A stretch of DNA of 64,000 nucleotides, from positions 5,084,001 to 5,148,000 of the forward strand of contig NZ_CP121196.1 of NCBI RefSeq assembly GCF_039994875.1, given 5' to 3'. The notes beneath the pieces are model-generated. The model had not been told where the DNA came from. It saw only the letters and a list, made by a program, of their open reading frames with translations, and did no database searches. This document shows positions 19,401-27,516 of this stretch, piece by piece. A program made the translations under genes and the position numbers. The stretch comes from Telmatobacter sp. DSM 110680 (GTDB lineage: Bacteria > Acidobacteriota > Terriglobia > Terriglobales > Acidobacteriaceae). The stretch's first letter is position 1. Every line of letters starts with the position of its first letter.

Positions 19401-19915
19401 CTGCTCAGGTTCCCGGCCTGCGCCGCAGATTCCGTGTCTACGGCAACTGCGGTTGCCTCGACAGTAACCGTAGTGGAGGCAGCACCAGCCTTCAGCTGGA
19501 CGTTGAGCCCGCGCGCTTCACCGACCTTGAGGATTACGTCCTTGGCTACGAACGAGGTGAAGCCGGCGGAGGACGCGCTCAGAGTGTAGGTTCCGGCGGG
19601 CACATTGGAGAAAGCATAGTTGCCGGTGTCGTCCGACTGCACGGTCCGGACAGCCTTCGTCGCGGTTTGAGTGACGGAGACCGTCGCTTTGGGAATCACC
19701 GCGCCGGTACTGTCCGTCACTACACCGCTCAGAGTCGCTGAAAGTTCCTGCGCCCGAATGATCAGGGGACAGACGATGAAGACGGCTGCGAGGAGCCCAA
19801 CCAGAGCTCGCCGCAGATTCAGTCCTCCGCCACTTTTGGAGCGTCTTGCACCGAGGTTGGAACGCGCCGATGAAAGACTTTGATTGAGAACCCGATTCAG
19901 GTCAATCATTGCCAT
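16469..19915 (-). CDS. Oar-like TonB-dependent outer-membrane receptor
   Basis: An intact 1148-residue protein. The ATG at 19915 follows AAAGG by five bases; the start is not at the longer in-frame ATG (19978). A basic N-region and hydrophobic stretch (about residues 32-52, ending IIRAQ) make a signal peptide. Residues 55-140 form a carboxypeptidase-regulatory domain (SGVVTDSTGAVIPKATVSV), then a TonB plug (about 150-280), then a long beta-barrel ending in an aromatic residue (GAKFNF). It is the same family as the broken receptor at 1262-4584. These proteins are thought to take up or export large polymers through the outer membrane; no cognate substrate gene is adjacent. Confidence 0.93.
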   Translation of the reverse strand: MAMIDLNRVLNQSLSSARSNLGARRSKSGGGLNLRRALVGLLAAVFIVCPLIIRAQELSATLSGVVTDSTGAVIPKATVSVTQTATKAVRTVQSDDTGNYAFSNVPAGTYTLSASSAGFTSFVAKDVILKVGEARGLNVQLKAGAASTTVTVEATAVAVDTESAAQAGNLSSEQIEGLELAGRNFQQLVTLQPGVVTQMGDETSAGNTAMSVNGARTTANNWTIDGADINDSGSNGTVINAPNVDAIQEFTLQRGNYDAGYGRSGGGQVLVATKSGGSAFHGDAYEFVRNTAFDSNEWFNKRTEAENNEPNKNPINHHNVYGFTIGGPVFIPKTYNTDKKKTFFFYSEEWRKLSTPGGDSMPAASQAELSGVVAGDFTNAPAGCATYNAISDTTQISPSCYSKNSQVYLTNVFAKFPANNSSGNYSFSDSTQNNFRDDIVRVDHYFNDKVHFYARGINDDMPVDNPEGLWAGSNYPGLVNTLVNSPGKNIVGNLTWTINPSVVNEFEFVWSQGTYFSSINSGQFATSSSINSSLTNQWSPDPYGKVPAVSIIGVTGFNAGSAPWKERNLDRTYFDNLSFNFGKHAFRTGFEIQQMIKTENAVNGEPSFSFNSWGDFLVGNVASFTQTLPDIIPDLHFINTEAYFQDDWKVTKRFTLNLGVRWSRLPSVTDVRNTLSNFDPKYYSAQLAPQIDPSSGNFVAGQYINGWQLIPATYTNGMIFPKGPECAAAQAVAPMSSCSPFGAYVNPNYNTDFAPRVGFAYDVFGAGKTVVRGGFGIFYDRLLDGIWEQNAFANPPFAKRVTIVNAPFDNITSGSTSVPLGPNGLTATGNPTFKVPNYANYNLSIQHQLLPSTVLEVAYVGNEARHLLGEYDENQPTVGARLGVNSNPSLGPDTSVNYIRPFAGYAGIVSRAPFFSNNYNSLQVSLNHHSHGLQVGLAYTFSKDLTTNSSDRSNMATDSYDFSIDYGLSSYNQPQTFTADYVYDLPFFKGQHGFEGKALGGWQVSGITSFFSGQSFSLSQPHDPWDPNGLNVGLGIGSPRPDQIAPVQKTKTVGAWFSTSSFAPALYHFGSEANGSLLGPGYNDWDLAAIKNITFLERYNFQLRGEFFNAFNHESFSGVDSSLADSSFGQVTSGHSPRRIQLGAKFNF

Positions 19916-20535
19916 CACACCTTTCTTTTGAGATCTCGTGGTGTCAACACGCAGGCGCGTATCGACGGCTGGGTTCAAGAGCAGAGGCTTCTTGAACGGA
20001 TTCGCCCTTGGAATTCCCGAAAAAGACCGGTCGCCACCCTTCGCTTCCGCGAAATGCGGCTGAGCGCATCGAATGAAAACGAACCGTAGCTTGTTGATGG
20101 GCTTTCTCTGTTTGCACTACGCCTCCAAGGTGCTGCAAAAACGGAACCGGCGTTCAGAGCTCGATTTGCTCACCGGCACCTGGTTCCCGCCATTCTCGAT
20201 AGCTTTCGTGCAATCTCTTCGATAGGGGGACATTCGGCATTACTCGTTGGAGAGACAATACGACGTTCTACATTCAAATTCAACAACAAAATGATCGAAT
20301 AGAGCTAAAACAATCAGTAATCCCTTCTTACTGGAATAATGAATCGATTTTCCATTGACTTTTGATCAATATGAGTTTATTTGCAAAGTTGAGGCGCAGA
20401 CAGAGGTGAGCCGGCAAAGAAATTCACCTATCGGCGAGCCGCTTTACATGTAAATGCAATAAAGAGAGTGACTTGCAGCAGAGACGACACAATGGCAGAT
20501 TTCAATCCGCCACCCGGTTGTGTCAATTTTGAGAA
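19916..20535. other. Long intergenic region upstream of the Oar-like receptor
   Basis: About 620 bp without a gene between two minus-strand genes. The stretch 20260-20400 is distinctly AT-rich compared with its surroundings and probably holds the receptor promoter and an untranslated leader. Just past the DeoR stop there is an inverted repeat AGGTGA/TCACCT (20404-20429) and a perfect 12-base palindrome TTTACATGTAAA (20443-20454). Confidence 0.45.
20443..20454. repeat. Perfect 12-base palindrome
   Basis: TTTACATGTAAA is a perfect dyad at the AT-rich end of the intergenic region, 82 bp past the stop codon of the DeoR-type regulator. Its form is that of a homodimer-binding operator. No assigned regulator; chance is possible. 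Confidence 0.3.
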
Positions 20536-21321
20536 TTATGCTCGAATGACGCGAATTCCCTGCCGTTCAAAGGGTGCCAGCGATTCCGGTGAGGCGCCAG
20601 TGCTGGTGATGATGGTGTGGATTTCACTGACAGGACAGATGAACGCCGGACTCACATTGCCAAATTTACTGGCATCGGTTACCACAATCACCTGCTTTGA
20701 TTGCTTCAGCATCTTCCGGTATACCAGGGCTTCGTCTGCTTCGAGAGTCGTGGCGCCTCGCTCGGCATCCAGCCCTGTGACGCTCAAGAAGACTTTGTCC
20801 ATGTAGACGTCGTCCAGGAATTCAAGTGCAGCATTGCCGGTTAGAGAAAAAGACCAGGCCCAGGGAATAACTCCGCCTGTGAGATATGTCCGCACACCCG
20901 GCTGATTACAGAGTTCCATGCCAATATTGATCGCATTGGTGATGACCTGAATCTTCTCGCGATGACGAAGGCTGCGGCCGATATGAGTTGTTGTTGTGCC
21001 GGCAGAAAGACCGATAGTCTCGTTAGGTTGGACCAATTCAGCGGCCGCTAAGCCTATGCGACGCTTTTCCATGGCGAATCTCTGCTCGCGCGCCAGAAAT
21101 GAGCTGTCATATCGAAAAGGTTCGTAAAGCAAAGGTTCGACGAGTGTTGCTCCCCCGTGAGTGCGGCGTATAAGTCCTCGATTTTCAAGGCGAGCTAGAT
21201 CCCGGCGAATACTCGGAGCCGAGGAACCGGCGACGGAAAGAATCTCTTCGATGCTGGCAGTACCTACACGCAACAGAAACTTGATGATCTGTTCGCAGCG
21301 TCCGTTCAAGGTGTCGGGCAT
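20536..21321 (-). CDS. DeoR/GlpR-family transcriptional regulator
   Basis: A 261-residue protein from the ATG at 21321 (a further in-frame start lies 12 codons upstream). The N-terminal 60 residues form the DeoR winged helix-turn-helix (RCEQIIKFLLRVG, SAPSIRRDLARLENRGLIRRTHGGA). The rest is the DeoR C-terminal sensor domain, with LSAGTTTTHI, VITNAINI, YLTGG and DKVFLSVTGLDAERG in the expected order; phosphorylated sugars are the usual effectors in this family. It is divergent from the GH20 hexosaminidase gene, so control of amino-sugar use is a reasonable inference. A promoter and palindrome lie in the shared intergenic region. Confidence 0.88.
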   Translation of the reverse strand: MPDTLNGRCEQIIKFLLRVGTASIEEILSVAGSSAPSIRRDLARLENRGLIRRTHGGATLVEPLLYEPFRYDSSFLAREQRFAMEKRRIGLAAAELVQPNETIGLSAGTTTTHIGRSLRHREKIQVITNAINIGMELCNQPGVRTYLTGGVIPWAWSFSLTGNAALEFLDDVYMDKVFLSVTGLDAERGATTLEADEALVYRKMLKQSKQVIVVTDASKFGNVSPAFICPVSEIHTIITSTGASPESLAPFERQGIRVIRA

Positions 21322-21706
21322 GACGCGAACGATTCTACACGTCCGGAGGCCTGTCAAGCATCAACTTTGCAGATTTCTTGTCAATTTGAAATAAATACAG
21401 GGGCCTTTTGCCCAAATTACTGAATGTTTCAGCGTCTATCGATCATCAACGGCAAAAGAGACCTATCCACAAATACAAAATCTTTGAATTACGACCGAAA
21501 ATGCGGATTTCACATGACTTTCTATACGTCGGACCTAGACCACTTCTTACCTTGACATTCAAAGTACGTTGGGATCATCCGCCGCACTTGTTTCTAATCG
21601 TGACGAGCCGAGGGTATAATGACCAATCGTGAGCCAAACGCTCACTTCCATGATCTGATTACGTAAAATCGGCGCTGTATTTCCGCGCCCTTCTGAGGGG
21701 TGATTT
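21322..21706. other. Divergent control region between DeoR regulator and hexosaminidase
   Basis: About 385 bp, AT-rich in the middle, with no gene. It contains a plus-strand -10 element and an overlapping palindrome, listed separately, and a perfect TTGACA (21552-21557) with no good -10 at 17 bases. AATCGTGA occurs twice (21596 and 21625). Confidence 0.5.
21615..21645 (+). promoter_or_regulatory. Putative promoter -10 and operator palindrome for the GH20 gene
   Basis: A perfect TATAAT (21615-21620) lies 87 bp before the GH20 start codon; no strong -35 is found at 17 bases, as expected of an activated or weak promoter. Eight bases further on, GTGAGC (21629-21634) and GCTCAC (21640-21645) form an inverted repeat with a CAAAC spacer, close to where transcription would start. 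A repressor bound there would block the promoter. Binding by the divergent DeoR-type regulator is inference. Confidence 0.45.
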
Positions 21707-23761
21707 GTGATCGTTACACGCATGCGTGTGGCACTTCTTTGCGGCATTTCTTTGACAGCATTCCTCAGGATTCCGCCTGCTCAATCTCAACCCGATGCTG
21801 CTCTGGCGCTGATGCCTGTGCCTTTGCATGTGAGCAGGGGGGAGGGGGTATTGAAGATCGATAGCAATTTCACGATTGCATTGGACGGTTTCAAGGATTC
21901 GCGGCTGGAGCCCGCTCGCAAGCGGTTCATCGGAACGCTATCCCGGGAGACGGGAATTCCCTACCACGATGAAGGAACAAAAAGCGAGGCGGTCCTCACG
22001 GTTAAGACCGGCGGAGTAAGTGATGCAGTGCAGCAGCTCGGTGAAAACGAGTCTTATCACCTTGAGGTGACGCCGACACACGCATTGTTGACGGCTCCGA
22101 ATGCGCTCGGTGTGATGCACGGGCTGCAGACATTTCTGCAACTGGTGACAATTACGCCGGAGGGTTTCAGCGTCCCGGTTGTGACCATCGACGATGAACC
22201 GCGGTTTCCATGGCGCGGACTGATGATCGATGTGGCGAGGCATTTCCAGCCGATAGATGTGATCGAGCGCAACCTCGACGGGATGGAAGCCGTGAAGATG
22301 AATGTCTTTCACTGGCACCTGTCAGAAAATCAAGGCTTTCGCGCAGAAAGCAAGATTTATCCGTTGTTGACCGGCAAGGGATCGGATGGAGCGTACTACA
22401 CGCAGTCCCAGATGCGGGAGATCGTGGAATACGCACGCAATCGCGGGATACGCGTGGTGCCCGAATTCGATATGCCTTGCCATACGACAGCATGGTTTGT
22501 CGGCTATCCGGAATTGGCGAGCGGGAAGGGGCCTTACAAGATTGAGCGCAAATGGGGAATCATGGATCCCGCAATGGATCCTACGCGCGAGAGCACCTTT
22601 GAGTTCATTGGCAAATTCATCGGAGAGATGACCACGATTTTTCCCGACGCATACTTCCACGTGGGTGGCGATGAATGCAATGGGAAGGAATGGGACGCGA
22701 ACCCGCGCATCAAGGAATTCATGCGCGCACACGGGCTGAAGGACAATGCGGCGCTGCAATCGTATTTCACGGCGCGCGTGCAGAAGTTGGTGGCGGCGCA
22801 TCACAGAATCATGGAAGGGTGGGACGAGGTACTGGCACCGAATACGCCTAAGGACGTTGTGATTCAGTCGTGGCGCGGGCCGAAGTCGCTGGCCGCAGCG
22901 GCAAAGCAGGGAAACCGGGGATTGCTGTCGACGGGATATTACGTTGATCTGAACGAGTCGGCGGCTCAACACTATCTGGCGGATCCGCTGGCGGGTGATG
23001 GCGCGAATCTGACTCCCGAGGAAAAGAAACGCGTGCTGGGTGGCGAAGCGGCGATGTGGAGCGAATTCACCACTTCCGAAATCATCGACAGCCGCATCTG
23101 GCCGCGCACGGCGGCGATCGCAGAACGGCTGTGGTCTGCGCAGGATGTACGCGATGTGGACTCGATGTACGCACGCATGGCCGTCGTCTCGGACAAGCTG
23201 GAATCGTATGGGCTCACTCACCAGTCCTTCACCCGACCGATGCTGCAGCGCATGAGCGGCGATGCCGACACAAAGTATCTTGCGGTGCTGGCCAGCGTGG
23301 TTCAGCCGCCAATGGGGTACCAGCGCGAAGAACTGAAGGAGTATGACTGGTATTCGCCGCTGAATCATCTTGTGGATGCGGTTCCCCCGGAGAGCGAAAC
23401 AGCCCGCAAGTTCAAGAATGTGGTTGCGGCGATTGTGGCTGGAAACGCTTCCCCGGAGCATTATCAAGAGGCGAAGGAGTGGCTTACGCTGTGGCACGAA
23501 AACGACGCCAAACTCGCGCCTTCCCTGAAGCGCTCGGACATTACTGCAGAGTTGGCTCCGCTTTCACAGTCGTTGTCCCAGGTTTCGGCGATTGGGCTGC
23601 GGGCATTAGATGATCTGCAGAATCATCGCGCCGCGAATGCTTCCATCACACAGAGCGATACGCAGACCTTGAAGGCGGCGGAGAAGCCACAAGCCGTGTT
23701 GCGCAACATGGTGGTTGCGCCGGTAGAGATGCTGGTGCAGGCTGCCGGCGCACAGAGATAG
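21707..23761 (+). CDS. Secreted beta-N-acetylhexosaminidase, GH20
   Basis: A 684-residue protein read from a GTG with AGGGG eight bases upstream. A signal peptide (VALLCGISLTAFLRI, cleavage near PAQSQ) directs it to the periplasm or outside. Residues 30-155 form the GH20 N-terminal alpha/beta domain, and 160-520 the TIM barrel: FPWRGLMIDVARHF, NVFHWHLSENQGFR, and the catalytic FHVGGDECNG with Asp322-Glu323, the pair that stabilises the oxazolinium intermediate and acts as acid/base. WPRTAAIAERLWS also fits. The enzyme removes terminal N-acetylglucosamine or N-acetylgalactosamine, for example from chitin or peptidoglycan fragments. A DeoR-type regulator is divergent from it. The C-terminal 130 residues are helical with no recognised domain. 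Confidence 0.93.
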   Translation: MIVTRMRVALLCGISLTAFLRIPPAQSQPDAALALMPVPLHVSRGEGVLKIDSNFTIALDGFKDSRLEPARKRFIGTLSRETGIPYHDEGTKSEAVLTVKTGGVSDAVQQLGENESYHLEVTPTHALLTAPNALGVMHGLQTFLQLVTITPEGFSVPVVTIDDEPRFPWRGLMIDVARHFQPIDVIERNLDGMEAVKMNVFHWHLSENQGFRAESKIYPLLTGKGSDGAYYTQSQMREIVEYARNRGIRVVPEFDMPCHTTAWFVGYPELASGKGPYKIERKWGIMDPAMDPTRESTFEFIGKFIGEMTTIFPDAYFHVGGDECNGKEWDANPRIKEFMRAHGLKDNAALQSYFTARVQKLVAAHHRIMEGWDEVLAPNTPKDVVIQSWRGPKSLAAAAKQGNRGLLSTGYYVDLNESAAQHYLADPLAGDGANLTPEEKKRVLGGEAAMWSEFTTSEIIDSRIWPRTAAIAERLWSAQDVRDVDSMYARMAVVSDKLESYGLTHQSFTRPMLQRMSGDADTKYLAVLASVVQPPMGYQREELKEYDWYSPLNHLVDAVPPESETARKFKNVVAAIVAGNASPEHYQEAKEWLTLWHENDAKLAPSLKRSDITAELAPLSQSLSQVSAIGLRALDDLQNHRAANASITQSDTQTLKAAEKPQAVLRNMVVAPVEMLVQAAGAQR

Positions 23762-23768
23762 TCGAACG

Positions 23769-25964
23769 CTAGCGCATCGCAACGATTTCGACTGAGCCAC
23801 TGCGACGTAGAATATTGACGCTGACGGTATCCGCATAACGTTCGCAGGAGAGATCCACGCTGGCGTTGCCCACCTTGAGATTCCGTATACGCACGTGCTG
23901 CAGCTTTTCAGGCAGAGCGGAATGATGCATATAAATCCGCGACTCGCTGGCGCGAATTTCAAGCCCAAGACAAGCCTGGAGAAGCATAAAGACGGATCCC
24001 GCTGCCCATGCCTGGGGTGAGCACGCGACAGGGTAGAGTGTTGGTCCCTTGCCCGGGCGTCGGCCAAAGCCGCAGATGAGTTCGGGAAGCCGATGCAGCA
24101 TCACTTCGGAAGCCAGGTCAAGAAGCCCGGATGTAATGCGGAGTGCGAGATCCTTGTCGTTTCTTCGCAACGCGCCGAGCGCGATGAGCGCATTGTCGTG
24201 CGGCCACATGGAGCCGTTGTGATAAGACATCGGGTTGTAACGTTGTTCGCCCGTAACGATGGTGCGGACGCCCCATCCGGAGAAGAACGCGGGCGAGAGA
24301 AGACCATCGCTTATCGAACGGTATTGAGCATCGGTGGCGATGCCCGAGAAGAGACATTGTCCGGCATTAGAACTGCGCACACCGCATTGCCTTTTTTCGC
24401 CGTCGAGCGCCAGCGCGAACATACCGAGTTCGTCGGACCAGTACATCGCGTGAAACTTGGAGCGCAGGTCGGATGCCTGGGTGCGAAGTTTCTCGGCCAG
24501 CTCTTTGTGGCCTAGATCGGCCGCAGCTGTGGCTATGCCGTTCTTGGCCGCATAGACATAGGCCTGCACCTCGCACAGCGCGATGGGGCCGACCGCAAGG
24601 CGTCCGTCACTATAGAAGACCGAGTCGTTTGAATCTTTCCAACCCTGCTGCACCAAGCCATGGTCGGTCTGTCGCGCATACTCGACGAAACCATCTCCGT
24701 CGCTATCGCCATAGACGTCGATCCATTCAAGAGCGGCGAGAATATTGGGCCATATTTCGCGGAGAAAGTCGGCGTCGGCGGTTCGTTCGTAGTAGGCAGC
24801 GGCCAGCAAAACAAAAAGAGGAGTTCCGTCGACAGTACCGTAATAACGCCCGAAGGGAACTTCGCCAAGTCGCGCCATCTCTCCCTTGCGCATCTCGTGC
24901 AGAATTTTGCCGGGATCAGCGTCGCGTGCTGCATCGTGACTGGTGGCCTGGGTCGCGGCCAAATATGACAGCACGCCTTTCGCAACATCAGGTGCCAGCC
25001 AGAGCAATTCGAGCGCGGTAATGATGCCGTCGCGGCCAAAGACAGTGCTGAACCAAGGAACTCCGGCATAGGGATAGAGTCCATGCGGAGTCTGGGTAAT
25101 CATCATGGCGAGATCAGCGCGCGACCGTCGGATCCAACTGTTGAATTGCTCATTGGAAGTGTGGATATCCAAGTCGGCGAGCGGGCCGTTGCCGCGCTTG
25201 TGATTCATGGTCTGCAGCGCATCGCTGTAGCTGACCACACGCGCATGGTCGTTGCCTTCGCGCTCGCAAATGATGTTGATATTGAAACTGACTTCGCCGT
25301 GAGGCTCGAGATGAAGCGGAACTGTGATGCCACCATCGCGCGCCTGACAGGCTGGAAGCGAGCACTCTACACGTGTTGTTCGCCGAATATGGTCGAGGCC
25401 GTCATAGATGAGGGTTACGGAGGAGCGTCCGATCTCAGCAGGCCGTTTGTCCCCGCGGCGCTTGCGCTTTTCGCCGCGCACTTCAAAGATGTCAGCGAAA
25501 TCCGCCTCAAAGTCGAAGGAAAGCTCGAGGTCAATTGCGGTGTCGCCGAAGTTGTTTAGGACGATCTGGTCGTAACAAACCAGTTCAGTGAGGAACTTGG
25601 CACGATAGATGTGAACTGTACCGCGGGGCAGCGATGCGCCGGAATCGAGTTGGATGTCAGGATTGGTCAAGTCAATTCCGAAAAGAATATTGTCTTCGCG
25701 GATTGTGGAACTCAACAGCAACGGGCGGAACCCGAGCAGGCGCATCTCAAGCCGCGACAGGTGGCGGGTTTCATTGTGGAAGATTCCCTGCTGGCCGAAT
25801 CCGACGGGTTGGATATCGCCGCTGCGATCAAAAATGGCAAAGGTGTCGCCATTCAGCAAGACCCTCGTTCGATCATCAGCAAGCGCTGACGAAGCTCGTA
25901 TATAAAACTGCTGATCAACTTCAATGACGTCGCGATTCTGTTCACGCTGCACAGATGGCATCAT
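23769..25964 (-). CDS. Amylo-alpha-1,6-glucosidase / glycogen-debranching-type enzyme
   Basis: A 731-residue protein. The ATG at 25964 is preceded by TAGGAG ten bases upstream; a longer frame would overlap the preceding gene. Residues 1-240 match the N-terminal bis-type domain of debranching enzymes (VLLNGDTFAIFDRSGDIQP, GIFHNETRHLSRLEMRLLG). Residues 270-720 form the (alpha/alpha)6 barrel with GVPWFSTVFGRDGIITALE, QQGWKDSNDSVFYSDGR and NPMSYHNGSMWPHDNALIA, the conserved acidic and aromatic residues of the GDE C-terminal domain. There is no signal peptide, so it is cytoplasmic. It lies 22 bp behind a GT4 glycosyltransferase, which suggests a shared role in an alpha-glucan or glycoside, but the exact substrate cannot be told. 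Confidence 0.88.
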   Translation of the reverse strand: MMPSVQREQNRDVIEVDQQFYIRASSALADDRTRVLLNGDTFAIFDRSGDIQPVGFGQQGIFHNETRHLSRLEMRLLGFRPLLLSSTIREDNILFGIDLTNPDIQLDSGASLPRGTVHIYRAKFLTELVCYDQIVLNNFGDTAIDLELSFDFEADFADIFEVRGEKRKRRGDKRPAEIGRSSVTLIYDGLDHIRRTTRVECSLPACQARDGGITVPLHLEPHGEVSFNINIICEREGNDHARVVSYSDALQTMNHKRGNGPLADLDIHTSNEQFNSWIRRSRADLAMMITQTPHGLYPYAGVPWFSTVFGRDGIITALELLWLAPDVAKGVLSYLAATQATSHDAARDADPGKILHEMRKGEMARLGEVPFGRYYGTVDGTPLFVLLAAAYYERTADADFLREIWPNILAALEWIDVYGDSDGDGFVEYARQTDHGLVQQGWKDSNDSVFYSDGRLAVGPIALCEVQAYVYAAKNGIATAAADLGHKELAEKLRTQASDLRSKFHAMYWSDELGMFALALDGEKRQCGVRSSNAGQCLFSGIATDAQYRSISDGLLSPAFFSGWGVRTIVTGEQRYNPMSYHNGSMWPHDNALIALGALRRNDKDLALRITSGLLDLASEVMLHRLPELICGFGRRPGKGPTLYPVACSPQAWAAGSVFMLLQACLGLEIRASESRIYMHHSALPEKLQHVRIRNLKVGNASVDLSCERYADTVSVNILRRSGSVEIVAMR

Positions 25965-25986
25965 CAATAGAGAACTCCTAAGCTGG

Positions 25987-27060
25987 TTAGAGGGAAAGCG
26001 TGAGTCCACGTTTTCCGCGAGAAGCGCGTTTCTTTTCCCAGATTCCGCGCTCGTAGGCAGTCAAATACTGCTCGCACATGCGCCGTGAGGTAAACCGCTC
26101 AAGAAACCGCTGGTGGCACCCTTTGCGATCGAGAGACGGAATGCGCTGCAGTGCTTCGACGGCTTCTTCAATGCTTTCAACAACGAACCCGGTTACGCCT
26201 TCGTCGATAATTTCGGCAACCGAACCGCCGCGAAATGCGATTACCGGCGTCCCGCAGGCCATGGCCTCAATCATGACCAAGCCGAAAGGCTCGGGCCAGT
26301 CTATCGGAAAAAGCAACGCAGCCGCATTGCCGAGAAAATCAGTTTTGTCGTCTTCGCCGATTTCACCGATGAATTCGACATCTGAATTCGCCAGCAAATC
26401 GCTAATCTCCGTTTCGAAGTAGTTGCGATCTGCATCGTCAATTTTGGCGGCAACCCTGAGAGGCATTCCGGCCTGGCGAGCAATCTCGATGGCCCGATCA
26501 ACACGCTTCTCTGGGGAAATCCGACCGAGAAATGCCAGGTATTCTCCTGGCGCGAAATTTGGCTGATGAAGATCCTCGGGGATGCCATGATGCACCGTGG
26601 TGAGCCAGCTAGCCCAAGGCATGGGAGCACGCTGCGCATCGGAGATCGAGATCAGGCGCATGTCGTCGAATTCCCTGAACAATGGGTATAGATCGGGAAT
26701 ATCAAGCCGCCCATGAAGCGTCGTAACGGCGGGGATTTCCAGTCTCCTGATCTGTGAGAACGGCAAGTAGTCGAGATGAAAATGCACAACGTCGAACTCG
26801 TCGGCCTCTTGCGCGACGGTTTCAATGAGGTTTAGGTGATGGGCCAAGGGCGAGAGCAGCTTACCGCCATCGAGACGAAGTGCGCGCTCGCAAATAGAAC
26901 GCAGGCGAGCGGAAGTACGGGAGTCTCCGCTCGCGTAGAGCGTAATATCATGCCCAAGCTTTACTAACTCTTCCGTTATGTAGGAGACAACGCGTTCAGT
27001 GCCGCCGTAGAGCTTGGGAGGCACACTCTCGTATAAAGGCGCGACTTGCGCGATTTTCAT
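25987..27060 (-). CDS. Glycosyltransferase family 4 (GT-B fold)
   Basis: A 357-residue cytoplasmic protein from the ATG at 27060 (GAGAG upstream), which gives the usual GT4 start MKIAQVAPLYE. The N-terminal Rossmann half holds PKLYGGTERVVSYI and FDVVHFHLDYLP. The C-terminal half holds FLGRISPEKRVDRAIEIA (nucleotide-sugar binding loop with Arg/Lys) and the signature PEPFGLVMIEAMACGTPVI with Glu in EPFGLVMIE, followed by GGSVAEIIDEGVTGFVV. These retaining enzymes use UDP-, GDP- or ADP-sugars. Donor and acceptor are not decided by sequence. It heads a two-gene operon with the debranching-type enzyme. Confidence 0.9.
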   Translation of the reverse strand: MKIAQVAPLYESVPPKLYGGTERVVSYITEELVKLGHDITLYASGDSRTSARLRSICERALRLDGGKLLSPLAHHLNLIETVAQEADEFDVVHFHLDYLPFSQIRRLEIPAVTTLHGRLDIPDLYPLFREFDDMRLISISDAQRAPMPWASWLTTVHHGIPEDLHQPNFAPGEYLAFLGRISPEKRVDRAIEIARQAGMPLRVAAKIDDADRNYFETEISDLLANSDVEFIGEIGEDDKTDFLGNAAALLFPIDWPEPFGLVMIEAMACGTPVIAFRGGSVAEIIDEGVTGFVVESIEEAVEALQRIPSLDRKGCHQRFLERFTSRRMCEQYLTAYERGIWEKKRASRGKRGLTLSL

Positions 27061-27516
27061 ATATGGCACTCTCCCCGGCCGGCTCTAACGATGCGGGTCA
27101 TCCTTTATGTCTTCGATGCGACCTGCTCAAGAGGGTGTCGCCTGAAAGGCTCGTAATCGCTGAACCTGCGAAAAGGAAAAGAGGTGCCGAACTTTAGGTT
27201 GCCTCACAGCTCAAACGGAGAGGTATCCGCTCAATTGAAAGGAGATTCGGGAGAAAGCCCGATGGAGAAAACCTGTGCGGGGCCGACAGTTCGTCAGGAC
27301 TTGTCGCGCGAGGGTTGCATTTTCGCACTCTTCCTGAGAATATCGATGCATGGACCCTCGGACCTGTTGTCGCCGCTGTATGACGCCTCGCGCGCACAGG
27401 TGACCTCGGTTCATTAAAGATCGTCCTTCATCCAAGGTTTTCTGAAAGCCCGCGACACAGCCCTAGCTGCCGCGGGCTTTTTGCATTTCAAAATCGAATC
27501 TCCCCAAAGAGGAAAT
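27061..27516 (+). other. Long leader region upstream of the siroheme reductase
   Basis: About 455 bp without a supported gene between divergent units. It holds several possible hairpins (for example TCGGG...CCCGA at 27247-27262, and CGACAG...TTGTCG at 27283-27306) and ends in a strong plus-strand terminator (27445-27482) only 34 bp before the reductase start. No plus-strand gene lies upstream for that terminator to serve. The arrangement is that of a terminated leader (attenuator or riboswitch) or a small RNA. I could not match it to the SAM, cobalamin or TPP riboswitch cores by eye. Confidence 0.45.
27445..27482 (+). terminator. Rho-independent terminator in the leader of the reductase operon
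   Basis: AAAGCCCGCG (27445-27454) pairs perfectly with CGCGGGCTTT (27471-27480) over a 16-base loop, and the T-run reaches 27482. It sits before, not after, a gene on its strand: the reductase start codon is at 27517. It therefore either attenuates that operon or ends a short independent transcript. Confidence 0.75.

Noticed and set aside
22322..23497. A 391-residue open frame antisense to the GH20 gene
   Set aside because: His/Arg-rich, no recognisable domain, overlaps a gene with full catalytic motifs; a codon-bias shadow.
27184..27417. A 77-residue open frame in the leader of the reductase operon
   Set aside because: No SD, no known motif, and it lies in a region better explained as a structured leader.
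27061..27482. SAM, cobalamin or TPP riboswitch before the reductase gene
   Set aside because: A short CCCGATG segment resembles part of a SAM-I core, but the required neighbouring conserved blocks are missing, so I do not assign a class.
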